From Rhyacichthys aspro (Eukaryota > Chordata > Actinopteri > Gobiiformes > Rhyacichthyidae): DNA of 64,000 nt. A model generated the notes under the pieces. The model was not told the origin of the DNA, ran no database searches, and saw only the letters and a list, made by a program, of their open reading frames with translations. The DNA lies in assembly GCA_036850595.1 (NCBI GenBank), contig CM072154.1:7943330-8007329 (forward strand), in the 5' to 3' direction. Below, one piece after another: positions 42,594 through 53,434 of the stretch (position 1 is the stretch's first letter; every line of letters begins with the position of its first letter). The position numbers and the translations under genes are program-made.

Positions 42594-42860
42594 TTCCCGT
42601 GCCGAAGGTTCAGCGGTGCGTCGTAGCTCCCTGAAGCAGCTCCGCGTAAATCTTTGGACACGCTACATGCTCCATCCAAGCAGCAGAGGACGCAGTGTGG
42701 CGCTCCCGTGGGCTATACCTGCGCAGAGACACCATCCATCGACAGTTTGCAGCGTCGGGCTTCTCCTCTGAGTCAACATCCCCCTCCTCTGCTTCCTCCC
42801 GTCTCCTCCCCTCACTCAGCAGCGCGCCACACTCCGTCAGCTGTCAAGAAGTCACAAAAA
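42594..42860 (-). promoter_or_regulatory. klhdc8b: candidate non-coding first exon and promoter of klhdc8b
   Basis: A CpG-rich stretch whose minus-strand reading is purine-rich like a 5' UTR. It ends in a strong donor, GGGAAG|GTAAGC, at 42593. A second donor, GCGCAG|GTATAG, lies near 42722. The next minus-strand acceptor with downstream coding sequence is the klhdc8b exon at 11.7 kb, so a 31-kb first intron is the simplest model. This is inferred from splice signals and base composition only; it could be a separate non-coding transcript. Confidence 0.45.
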
Positions 42861-42899
42861 AGAACACGGATTTAGTTCAACTTTCAAGTGTTTACGCAC

Positions 42900-42964
42900 C
42901 TCTCCGTGTCGTGATGTCGAGGGGCGTCAGTGTTGGGGGTTTGTCACATCAGAGACAGCAGCAG
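42900..42964 (+). other. possible divergent plus-strand first exon
   Basis: On the plus strand an ATG at 42914 opens 17 codons (MSRGVSVGGLSHQRQQQ) running straight into an excellent donor, CAG|GTGAGT, at 42965. No downstream plus-strand coding exon was found to its right. The most likely reading, if it is real, is a divergent non-coding transcript from the CpG-rich promoter. It may equally be chance. Confidence 0.25.
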
Positions 42965-43172
42965 GTGAGTCCACGCTCACCTGAAGCTGCGCAACGTGCC
43001 GCCAAAATGTGGAAAGGCTGCCAAAGCTGCGCTGCTGCCCTCTTGTGGAATCAGAGGTTATTACACTAGGATTCAATTAAGAAGTTCTGTCAGTCTAGAA
43101 AAACGGGTCCTAAATCTAATTAATATGATGGTAGGAGGTAGTTAGGAGCAATGGAAATACCAAGGTTTGAAA

Positions 43173-43255
43173 GAGGAGCTACAGAAGATGTGGAAGGTGA
43201 AGGCAAGAGTGGTGTCCATTGCTGTAGAACTGGGAGGCTGGCTCCATGGAACAAT
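43173..43255 (+). pseudogene. degenerate LINE reverse-transcriptase tail fragment
   Basis: One plus-strand frame reads EELQKMWKVKARVVSIAVEL. This resembles the K-x-W-K-V-K-x-x-V-V-P motif at the end of many LINE polymerase ORFs in fish and invertebrates. Only this scrap remains, and the surrounding sequence has stops. The call is from memory of the motif. Confidence 0.45.
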
Positions 43256-44126
43256 ATATGAGCTCTGAGTGCAGAAGAGTGCACTACTGGGCACAAAAAA
43301 GCACTCTCAATACTCTAAATGTCTGGAGGAGGTGTTTTATGTGTATCCTACTAATTCTGACTGTCAGTATATTCATTGGGGTGTCCAGTCTGATCTCAAG
43401 TGGTCCGAATCAGTAAAATAACAGCATAATAATCTATAAATAATGACAACTTCAATTTGTTCCCTTTGTTTTGGTGCAAAAAAAGTACAGATACATTATA
43501 ATGTCAGTCAATCAATCACAAATGAAAACGGCTAATGTTGGCAAAAGCATTCAGCATCTGTTTTCACAAACGCACCCTCACAATATGGCTTTGATGCTAA
43601 TGCTATTTTGCTAGCAGTAAGGTAGCTACCAATGACAGAATAAAGAGCCCTTTTAACGGTCAGTGGTAGCTACATTTACTGCTGCATCACTGAGCTCTCA
43701 GCTACAGGTAAAAAAAAATTATTATTTTCCCAGACTGTCTGACAATTCATTTATCTTCTTTCTTCTTACTTGTCCTAAGCTATTGCATTTTTCTGAAGAG
43801 TGTCATGGTGGAGCTGAATATTATATTTCTTTAGCACAGAAACTTGATACTTGAAACCTGATTTTTTTTTTTTTTTTTTGAAAACTCTCTACCCTTTGTC
43901 TACTCTTCTCCCAAGAGTATTGATTAAAGGAACTACATGGAATGTTGCTGTCATCTACTGAGTTCTTGGTCTCAGTGTTGTGTTGTATACTACTCTTACT
44001 AAAACAGTGCGACCTCCAGTGGACAAATTAGGAATAGCAGAGGCTTTTAGTTGGAAAATATGCAGTCTTCTATGTCATTTTCCCACTTTCCAAAATCATC
44101 CCATGTGGTTGATGGTACCTTCTGGT

Positions 44127-44167
44127 GGGCCCATTTCGGCCCGCAGGCCACATGTTTGACACCCCTG
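44127..44167 (-). mobile_element. solitary hAT-type end
   Basis: The sequence ends GGCCACATGTTTGACACCCCTG in pieces matching the hAT terminal repeat CAGGGGTGTCAAAC in reverse. The other end was not found nearby. Confidence 0.55.
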
Positions 44168-44978
44168 CATTAAATGGTCTAAAAAAGCCTAAATATGCTG
44201 CAAGTGTCCATCTTTCTTCCTGTGGGCAAAGAAGAGTTTTATTTTAGATTATATTTTTGATGGACTGCTTTTACCCAAAATAAAAAAATCACTACTCATT
44301 AAAATTTCTATTGCCAAGCATTTTCTGAACGACATACAGCAGATTAGATGTCATAAAGGCTATGGAGTAGTAAGAGTGATGTAAATTAAGTGCCGGGGTG
44401 GTTAACAATTACTCTGTATACTCCTTGATTTTCTTACTATAATGACATAATCCCTGACAGGCCATAAATCACACAATATGAACAGCCTTAAACAATGTTA
44501 GAGTCCTGCATTAGCCTAATTGTTGAGGCCGCCACATGCTACTTCATCATTTACAACGAAGTCATCAAACGTTAAGTCAATTGCCACCAGTGCTGTACCA
44601 TCATCCATCACAGTCGTCCTGCTACACACCCAGCCCTCGTTTCTGAGTAACGGTCTGACCTCTGCACACAATGCTCCACAATGAACTGGATTGAATTATG
44701 CTTCAGTAAATGCCTGTGTAGATTCCAACTTCCTCACTCACTCCTCACCAAACACTGAATAAGCACTTTATGACACTGACTGACTATTACACAATGATCC
44801 ACGCATGACTGAGCTGTGTCTGAACAAGCACTGGGTTCATCCATTGACGGCAGAAAAGAAACAAGTGATTCAAACAAATATTTATTTAATGGCCATAAGT
44901 GACTTCATAAATAAATAAATGGTGCAGAGCAAAGGTAAAGTAAAAGTACAGTATGTCTTTTTTGGTGGAAAGATGAGC

Positions 44979-45020
44979 AGTGCTCAGTTTGTCCCTTCTG
45001 GGCACCTATAGGAACAGTAT
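44979..45020 (+). repeat. dispersed repeat family, copy 2 (right block only)
   Basis: It reads AGTGCTCAGTTTGTCCCTTC then TGGGCACCTATAGGAACAG. The upstream TACGGTAGC block is not evident. Confidence 0.5.
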
Positions 45021-46377
45021 GTAACTGAATTTCAGTTCAATTCTGTTGTACTTTAATGTCCACTTTCCAAGACAGTCAAATGTAAAGACTGTTTCTAAAT
45101 GTATGCTGTGGCCTGCGCGAGTAACTTTTTCACAAAAGTATTATGTGTGTCTTTTTTCTTTTTTTTTTCATTATTTGACTGGTCATCGCCCATCAGTGGA
45201 GTGAGTAATTGAGTTTGACACCTCCAAGGAAAATGTGAAACATAAAAATGACTAAAGATATAAATAAAATGAAGGGCTTTAATTTGATCCTGAAATAAAA
45301 TGTCAGAATGAATTATTCCATGTGATAAATACTGTTGTGTTCCATGTAAACCCCTTAAAGGTAATTAGTATATAGTGATATATCATGATGAAAATAATTG
45401 TTTTAATTGTATTTTTACAAGTACCCTAAATTTGTTGTCACCTAAAAACAGTCTCCAACATCACACAAGCTGTGAAAATCTGTCTTTTTTTTTTTTTTTT
45501 TTTGATAAATCTTTATATATTCTTTTCTATTGCCTTTGTTGTCATTGTTTGTTTACTATATTGTTAGTTAGTTAGTTTTGGATCTGGAGCTTGAGTTGAC
45601 TCTCCACGAAGCAGTTAATTGTATAATTTTTTTATAGCACAGGTAGAAGGCCTTTATCTACTGTTCCAATATAAAAAGAAGGAAATCTTTTTTTTTTTTT
45701 TTTTAGTAAAAGATGCAGTTCCGATGTAAACTTTAATAAATAATGTCTAAAAAAATCCTAAAGAAAACTCAGCTGCTGCTTTAAGCTAAAACAATATGAT
45801 TCAGAGTGCCTTCAAACAAAAGTCAGTGCAAGTCACATTTTGTCTTAAGAAATGGTCTTCTTTTTACATTTTTCAAGTGTGTTTGGTTCTAAAAATAAAG
45901 TTATTTCTTCAAGTAGTGACCGCAACACTGTAATCCAAGTTAAAATAAGCCCCATTAACACCCCCTTCCAAAAGAATGGGTTCATGGATGTGACAGAGCC
46001 CACTCCTGATGAAGACAAATGAGAGCCAGACTGAACCAAACCCCTGTAGGTTCAACTCACCAGACAATTAACACAACACTTCAGGGCTTTCTGGCCATGT
46101 TCGACCCCAATTATGTCAGCCAATAGAAATCCCATAAGTTACAGGGGGCTGCAAGGGCAACTTTGGCGCTCAATTAAGTCCGAAACTTTTTTTGTAGCAT
46201 TAAGACTCTCATTTTAACTTACTGTTACCAAGGAAAATATGAATTAAAAATGTGAGGCGTTTAAAGCCTAACACAGTTTTCAGTAACTTTTATATCCGTC
46301 TCCACTGCTCACATTTATTCATCTTCTTCTGTATCCAACTGTCTCTATGTGAGGTTGCATGAGGTAGCCTTCAGACT

Positions 46378-46383
46378 TTTATT
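46378..46383 (-). terminator. poly(A) signal of the HAD-like gene
   Basis: AATAAA on the minus strand, about 30 bases after the stop at 46414, would give a very short 3' UTR. A second AATAAA lies further on near 46315, so a longer 3' UTR is possible. Confidence 0.5.
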
Positions 46384-46413
46384 AGGAGGCTCTGGGACAG
46401 TGTGGGACCCCCT

Positions 46414-49400
46414 TCAGCCTGCCCCCTGCTGCAGGTTCCCCTCGTAGTTCTCCTGGCAGATGAGGACGCGTCGGGTGAAGTAGCCGGGGTCGGAGATGGC
46501 TCGGAGGAGGTCGGTCTGCACCAGAGTGAGGTCGTACAGCTCTGAGGTGGAGGCGGTGCGGGTCTCGGTGCCACCTGGGTCTAAGAAAACCTGAAAGACA
46601 CACACGCTGCATGAATGAGTGGTAACGACAATGAAGCAGCTGCTGTTAAATGTATTTGGGGTACAATAATAAAAATCAAATGTTATTTATAACCCATTTT
46701 GTAAAGTGGTCCTTATAGTAATCAGTTAGGGAAAAGACTTACAGTATATACCAGATGCTAAATATGGCCCTTTGCAATGTTTTATTTGCCCCTCCAAAAC
46801 ATTTGGGAGGTGATTTTTTAGGGGACTTTGCACAGCAATCACAAAGGCAAAAGGCAACAGGGGTAGCCATTTTTGAAGGCAATAAGGGGTGTGAAATGAG
46901 GGCAAAGTGGCCTTTATATTAATGAATAGATACCCAGTACCAGAATCTTTTGCCCCAGAAAGGATTCTTGTTTACAATTGCAGCCCCACACTACTTTGAG
47001 TTTGACACTATTTTTTTTTTTTTACATATTTGTTCAATTTGTTTTTAAGCTAGTATTTCCCTTAGTGTCCATCATTCACTCATAATCTTTCATACATTGA
47101 TTTTTGACACTTTGACATCATTACACCTGTTCTCCAGACTTCACTGAACAAATTTTTTAACAATTTTTATTCTCAAATACTACATGCAGCCAAACATCCC
47201 AAAAAAATCAAGAATGTCCCTATAGAGCAATAATGCTGCTTCCTAAAACTAACCTGACATTTACTTGAGCTTTTCCTATTGTTACAGTGTCCTCAGCCCT
47301 TTTCTTCATTAGCTTCACTGATGGGTTATGTTTATCTGTTTTGTTTTTCCTTTGTTTGGTGCAGCCCACTAATTAGACACTTTTGAAACAGAAGCCCCTG
47401 CCTTTTAACAGAGCTGTTAATGAAATGAGTTTGAGCTCAATATCTTAATGATTTTCATTACAGCCACAGTTAATCAAAGTAACATATTTACTTGGCTAAA
47501 TCAAGGTGCTGACTCTTTTTCCGGTCCGGTGGTGCATTTACAGTAAGCGCTAATGAGGTCAGCTGGTTATGTAAAGTAAATCATGAAATAAAAAAATCTG
47601 AATACTAAGAATAATAAATACTCATCACACATAATGCAGACTTAAAAATGTTAATGTGATATTCAAGCTCAAAACGCTTAACTTGCATGGCCTTACTTCA
47701 TGCGAATCTAATGCTCCATTGAAATATTCAAATCGCACTCACAAAGGATCATGACCTGATTTGTATCTGTGATTCATCAACACAAATCAAATGTTGCTAG
47801 AGCTTTCAAAACATGTCATATCCCAGACTTCTGCTCTAATTAAAATGCCAGCTCATCTCCTCAGACAGAAACAAAGAGTTGATCCTTTGAAGACTCCTCC
47901 TCTTTAGGCTGAAGCTAAAACCTGTGCACAGTAGGGATTCTCTCTGTACCATAGGGTGAACAATGGTGTCCTCGTCGTTCAGTCGGATGTTGTCATCGAT
48001 GAAGATGTGCTGGACCTCCTGGTCAAAGGGGTCCACCCACAGCGGCTTGCCTCCACGTATGGAGAAAGTGTTACTAGCCCACCTGAACAGAGAAATGTAA
48101 GCACAGATTCAGAAACAAGCATTTATTTTAAAAAGTATCCTGATAATGCACATACCAGTCAAAGTGGTCCTGAAAGCCTCCTAAGCCCTGGGCCGAGCTG
48201 AGGTACTGGTACAGACCCCTCCCTCCGTCCCGGGTCGACACACGCTCTGCTGCACGACTGAGCACCACGTTTCTTTTGCTGCAGCGGATTTTGCCCGGAG
48301 TCGTGTTGATACTTAACTGAAAAAGAATTTAAGTCCTAGATGAAGACTAAATTATAAAGCCCTGAACTCTACTGTGAGTTCAAAACAAATCTGTTTAAGG
48401 TGTATTGGGTATAAGATTTTGTTTAGAATAGAATAAAAGATTCCTATTAGCCAAAACTATGACGTCAAAAACACTCTTTGCACAATTTAATCAATTAACC
48501 ACCACAAAATGAACGTCCTCCTCTGTTAAAATCCTTGATAATAAAGCCTAGATGACTTAGATGATCTTAAGGTCACAGATGATTACTGTGGCATTCATTC
48601 TCATGTCCAAAAAAAAGTAAATCAGGTCATTTCACTTTCAAGTCATTTTTGATGATTTTGTGACGACTGCCAGGGCAACCAGCTCACCATCCTCCACTGT
48701 TCAACCCTTTGATGGGGCATGCTACCAATTTGTAAGAGCCCATATCTGGCCAAATCCACCCAATATTCCAGACAACCTACAAGATACATACTGAGATGTA
48801 ACAGTCCCAGAGGGATTTGCAGAGTCCTGGGAAAGTTACATAGTGATGCTTCAAAGAGCTGTGCTGTATCAGTAGAATAAGCATGAGAGTGTTACATGTT
48901 GTGTTTTGGTCTAGTCATGTTTATGCAGTAATATTTATTAATAGTATGTTTCTTTTAATAAGATACTAAGGCACGTAAGGTTTGCATCCGATTTAGTCGA
49001 CCTGTACAAAGATAATAAGATATTTGATTCCATTTTATTCCTTTAATCGATTTCCACTTGGTTTCTTCATAGAGCATGTCCCTGTGGGGCTACCGTAGGT
49101 GCAGAAAGACCACACACTTGACTTGACCTCCATGTTGGTTGTCATTAGTAAGTTGTCTCTTTAAATATCTCTCCAATTAATTATAAACTCTATTAAAAAA
49201 CTGGAAAACATTTCATATTTTTAATTTCACACTGCAGTTTTTATGGGACATTTATCTAATTTAGCTGCCATTATGAGACAATGTTTTCATCTTGAGCTGT
49301 ATGTGATTCTCTTATAAATGACTGAGCAATCTTGTTACAATAGTAGTACTTCATCACAGTTTATTACCATGTGCAGTCATTTTTTTTGTTCAGCTGCAAT

Positions 49401-52400
49401 ACTGAAAGATGAACTATGGCGACTGCTGTACTTTGGCTGCACTCAGATAACCCGCTGTGCACAAACATCCAGCTCCAGTTCAAAAAGCCGCAGCCTCACT
49501 TCTTCTGCCTCATGATTCATCTGCCCCCTCTGATCTTGTGTCTGAGCGCGTCGATGAAAAGTATCTGACGACTTTCCACTGCGCTCCCGACGTCTCCTCC
49601 CATCGTGCGTCTATTCCCTTCTCTGCTATCTTCACAGAAATCAATGTGTTCCGCTCCGGCACACTAACAGGTACAAGACCCTCGGGAGGACGCTGATGGA
49701 CGCACACGAGCTCGCGATTGTGTTTTGTTTTTGGAAGGCCGTGGTCTTTAAATGAGCAGCGCCGTAGGTAAACTAAAGCAGTCCAAAACCATCAGAGGAA
49801 AGATGACAAACGGAAAAGAGAATACTGATTATTATTTAATGACTGTTGGCTTCCAAAAGACAACCTCTAGTCGAAGCAGGCTGATTGCACAGAGAGCAAT
49901 CGGGCGTAGAAGACAGTTAATTCTGAGTTTCTAGGGTATAGAGAAAACAAAAGATAAAACTTTTTCAGACCAATTACTTTGTTTACAGCCACAGCGAGTG
50001 TTATCAGCAGAGACTCGTCGTCTATCAGCAAATGTGAGTCCGCTGTGAGATACAACAGAGCACAAGCACTGCTCTCCTTTGCTTATTAAAAATACTACCA
50101 GAATAGAAGGCATGTGTTTGACAACTGCAGATTTTATTTTAGACTTTCTTTTATTGTTGTCTGTGTTGTTTCAATATTTCAGTAGATATTTTATTTTTGT
50201 GCTGTTCGTAAAGCACTTTTTTGTCTGCTGTTATTATTATTTATATTAACCTCCTTACTTACTTGCCAACTCTAAGATTGATATGTTTTTATATAATATC
50301 AGACATGCCTGGGGACCAATCATGGCACAAGGTGAGATTGAGTGATTAAATGTAATGTTTATGGCTCCAACAGCAGCAGCTTTATACAGGTTCATATTAC
50401 AGTCTGTTTAAATCCATGGAAAACCTGTTCGAATCTGACTAAACCCTGTTCAAACCCAACCTAAACCTGTTCAAAGCCAGCTTAAACCTGTTTAAATCAA
50501 ACCAGAACCTTTTCAAATCAGACTAAATCTGTTCACATCCATGTAAAAACCTGTTCAAATTAATCTAAAACTTGTTCAAAACCTTCTAAAACTTGTTCAA
50601 ATCCAAATAAAACCTATTCAAAGCCAACTAAAGCCTGTTCAAATCTGATTAAAACCTGTTCAAAGCCGCAAAACTGACTAAAACAAGAATCTGTATGTGT
50701 ATAATAAGAGACTATCAACCCTAGGAACTTGTCCTCTCATGTGGCCCTCTTTGCAAAAAGTTTGGACACCCCTCGATAATATCCTTTATAATGATCAGTA
50801 TTTTATTCATATTGCCCACTGTTTACATTGATATTTGAATTATTATTGTTTTTTGTAGTAAAGGAAGGTACAGTGTGTAGTTTTGGTAATATTTGCAACA
50901 ACTACCTGTTATTTCAACAACCTGCGAGCACCTACGGTAGCCTTGCAGGGACATGCTTTTGTTCACAAACAAAGGCACTGGACTGATGATGAGTTCACTT
51001 TCGAAAATGTACTTTATACATCAAGTCTTCAGGTAAGATTGTGTGTTTAAAAAGAATATAAATGTGCCTCTCCTCCAGCAGTGCTCAGTTTGTCCTCTAT
51101 GGGCAGTTGTAGGAACAAGAACAGAAAATAATGGAACTAGTAGCTCCTTCCACTAGTGTTTGTGGAGTTTTATTGTGAGGTCATTATGCACTACTGAAAT
51201 TATTAGTGTGGCTTTACCTTAAGATCAGGTAAATCAGGAAACAGTGGATGTGCTCCTTGGTTCACCGCTTTCGATACAGCACTAAGCACACGAGGTAGGT
51301 CTGTTCCAAAAGTACGAAACAAGATGGCGAACTCCCTCCCCTCCGCAGCCAGGTCTTTGAGTAGCTGGAAGAACGAGGGGAGGATCCAGTGGTACAGTCT
51401 CCCGTCTTCTCCCTTCACACACAGCTCTCTGTCTCCCTGCACGAGGACAATGTTAGAAAGAATGCACCGTAATTACTCAATATAAAGGCTTGTACTGTGT
51501 TCTCATTTACAGATCGCTTGCCTTGACATTCTCCGGCCAGCGGAGCAGCTCCAAATGCTCATCGAGAATCCCGCGGAACCGGCGTCCAGCTGCGGAGGTG
51601 AAAGCAGGTGTCCGTCCAAACTGAGAGTAATAACTGACAGCTCCATCACACGGAGGCAGCAGGGAAGGAGAGTCACTCAGCCATTCCCACTTCCCTGTAG
51701 GTCAAGACAAAGAATTGTAATAAAGACTACATTAACGACTGTTGACTTAAAACTTTTCAGCAGTTGTAACAGAGCATATATTTATTGGAGCGTAATTCAT
51801 AAATATTTAGTTGGACTTGTAACATAACTTCTCCTGACCTTTTGTTTTTTTAGTTTTAGTGCCTTTTTTACTAAGGATATCAAGGGTCTCTCTAGCAATA
51901 ACAAATCAAATCCTAAAGGTTTCGAGAGAGCTACAAAATTCATAACCAAGATTAAATCATAAATATGACTGTGGTTATTATTTTGGGATGTCCTGCTGTC
52001 CAAAACTAATTAAACATCCTTCAGGCTAATCAGCTTAACCCTTGGGGGTCCCTTCATTTTGTGCTTCACTTGAATCCCTTGGAAACAAAACATGCTCTTT
52101 TAAATATTGCCACAGAAATATTATCTTTTTTTACATATCCCATTATTAACTTTAGTCATCACCATACATACAGTAACAAATATTTATGAATTTGCTGAAT
52201 TTTGAACCCCTTAAATGCCAGTTTTAGCAATTAAGTCTCTCTCTTTTTTTTTTAGATCGATTTTTTTTTTCATCCCATATCTTCAAATGAGAATTTTTGA
52301 GGGCCAGGTCTGGGAGTGTCAAAAAATATTGATTTTGAGCTCTTTTTTTCCTAAATAAACTGCTCCCCCTGGGTCCATTAGGACACAGAAAAAAATGTCA

Positions 52401-53106
52401 ATGGTTGCCATGGAAACATTAAGGGTTTCAACACCAAAAAATGTAAACACAAATTACACTGCAATGGTAGAGCATTGAAAAAAGGCATTTTGAAAGGGAA
52501 TCAATGGCACAAAAATGGGACACATGTGGTACTATTTAGTTTAAAAAGCATATGAAAGGCTGTACGGGGGAAAAACACATGAAACATGACTAAATTTTAT
52601 GTCATTTGGATCAATATAGCCAAAGTTATGCAAAAATTAAATTAAATTCCAGGGACATAGGAGGGTTAAAAGATACAGCTTTAGGATAAAAAAAACAAAA
52701 AGTCTTTTTACACAGTAATCACGATTATATTTCTAAATTTCTGTGGCTCTAAGCCCTCCACATACTGCCATTCAGACACCATTCATGACATTTTTTGCTG
52801 TGCTAGGTAAAAGCCATTGACGGTAAAAGCACACCTAAGAACCCGTTTACCTTGTTTATTCAGCTTTCCCCACGTGACACTGGTGAGAAAAGTGTCCAAG
52901 GCCGCCACAGTCCCCTGTCCGGTCACAGCGTCCGACACCAGTATGGTATTGTTCAGGTCTATATGAAGGACTAACTTTTTACTATTTAACGATCCCAAAC
53001 CCCGAGGGAGCGTCACCAGATTACATTCAGGGACACCTCCGCCGTTTATCCCACGGTCCTCCTCCTCCGGACAGGTATCACCGTTGTTCTCGCCGACCTC
53101 AGTCAT
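46414..53106 (-). CDS. uncharacterised HAD-like protein, six exons, 372 aa, complete
   Basis: Six exons join in frame: 53106-52851, 51694-51522, 51436-51218, 48316-48156, 48082-47950 and 46590-46414, totalling 1119 nt with the stop. The start ATG has a strong context (CCGCCATGA). I do not recognise a named gene. The order of motifs is HAD-like. Motif I follows the beta strand LVLHI at D50-L-N52-N-T54. Motif II is the strand EFAILF followed by R-T185-F-G, a candidate Lys is K282 in GGKPLWVD, and motif IV is HIFIDD (D299, D300). Residues 60-175 would be the cap. The canonical motif I is D-x-D-x-T, so Asn at 52 replaces the usual acid/base Asp and the phosphatase activity may be altered or lost. 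There is no signal peptide or membrane span. The gene lies in tandem behind usp19. The exon structure is very secure; the HAD call is inference from motifs. Confidence 0.93.
46751..47010 (-). mobile_element. fourth, inverted copy of the hAT-like element, without the array
   Basis: It lies in the last intron of the HAD-like gene. It shares GGCCCTTTGCAATGTTTTAT with the right flank of the copy at 8921. It shares the complement of AAGAATCCTTTC, and of GTGTCAAACTCAAAGT, with the left flank. The 21-bp array is absent, so the core was lost or never expanded. Confidence 0.65.
49075..49110 (-). repeat. dispersed repeat family, inverted left block
   Basis: The complement reads CACCTACGGTAGCCCCACAG then GGACATGCT, matching the left block of the copy at 50930. 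Confidence 0.45.
49440..49760. promoter_or_regulatory. CpG-rich patch inside the HAD-like gene intron
   Basis: It lies in the third intron (51217-48317). CpG density is raised, with GCGCGTCG, CTCCCGACGTC and CCCTCGGGAGG. It could be an intronic enhancer or an internal promoter. No exon was identified. Confidence 0.3.
50400..50772 (-). mobile_element. third, inverted copy of the 21-bp minisatellite element
   Basis: The array at about 50401-50685 carries CTAAAACCTGTTCAAA units, the complement of the 21-bp repeat, in roughly 13 diverged copies. The right end GTTTGGACACCCCT is a hAT-type terminal repeat in reverse. It lies in the third intron of the HAD-like gene. The end sequence differs from the copies at 8921 and 19061, so it may be a sister family. 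Confidence 0.7.
50930..51125 (+). repeat. dispersed repeat family, copy 3
   Basis: It reads CACCTACGGTAGCCTTGCAG, then TTCACTTTCGAAAAT, then AGTGCTCAGTTTGTCC and GTAGGAACAAGAA. It lies in an intron of the HAD-like gene. Confidence 0.6.
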
Positions 53107-53300
53107 GGCGGTGATGAAATGTGTCCAAATTGTCTACAAACAGGTTCAAAAACACAATTTATACTGTACAGGCATGCTATTCCACACTCCACACCGGCTT
53201 TGCTCCTGACAGACTCGTAATTGTTTACTTCCGCATTCCTCAGATTTCTTTTTCGTCGCCACCAGCAGCGAGTTACTGACCTAATGAGCGCCCTCTGACG
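53107..53300 (-). promoter_or_regulatory. probable promoter and 5' UTR of the HAD-like gene
   Basis: This is the short interval between the usp19 poly(A) signals and the start ATG of the HAD-like gene. It has several CpGs and an ETS-like ACTTCCGC at 53227-53234 (plus strand). No TATA box is evident. The call rests mainly on position. Confidence 0.45.
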
Positions 53301-53434
53301 GTGGTGAATGGTAACACATTAAAAAGAAGTAGTAAATGGAGTTAATTGGATCAAGTGTAATTTTAACAGTTTATTACAAATATTTGTAATGTTTCAGATC
53401 TACCAAACACAGACTGCTGAGCAATTGACAAGTG

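Larger units (their letters stand above)
42420..43060. promoter_or_regulatory. CpG-rich island, probable promoter
   Basis: This is the densest cluster of CpG in the gene-free region. Strong donors point outward on both strands (42593 minus, 42965 plus), which suggests a bidirectional promoter. Open frames here are side effects of base composition. Confidence 0.5.
43280..46377. other. intergenic DNA between klhdc8b promoter region and the HAD-like gene
   Basis: Non-coding and AT-rich. It holds a hAT end at 44127-44167, a dispersed repeat copy at 44979-45020, T-runs near 43862, 45485 and 45690, and a moderately conserved-looking, TAAT-rich segment near 44450-44850. No gene was seen. Confidence 0.55.

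Noticed and set aside
42418..43069. Plus-strand frames of 117 and 124 codons
   Set aside because: They fall in the CpG island in overlapping frames, with Ser/Arg/Pro-biased content, and look like promoter or leader sequence rather than coding sequence.
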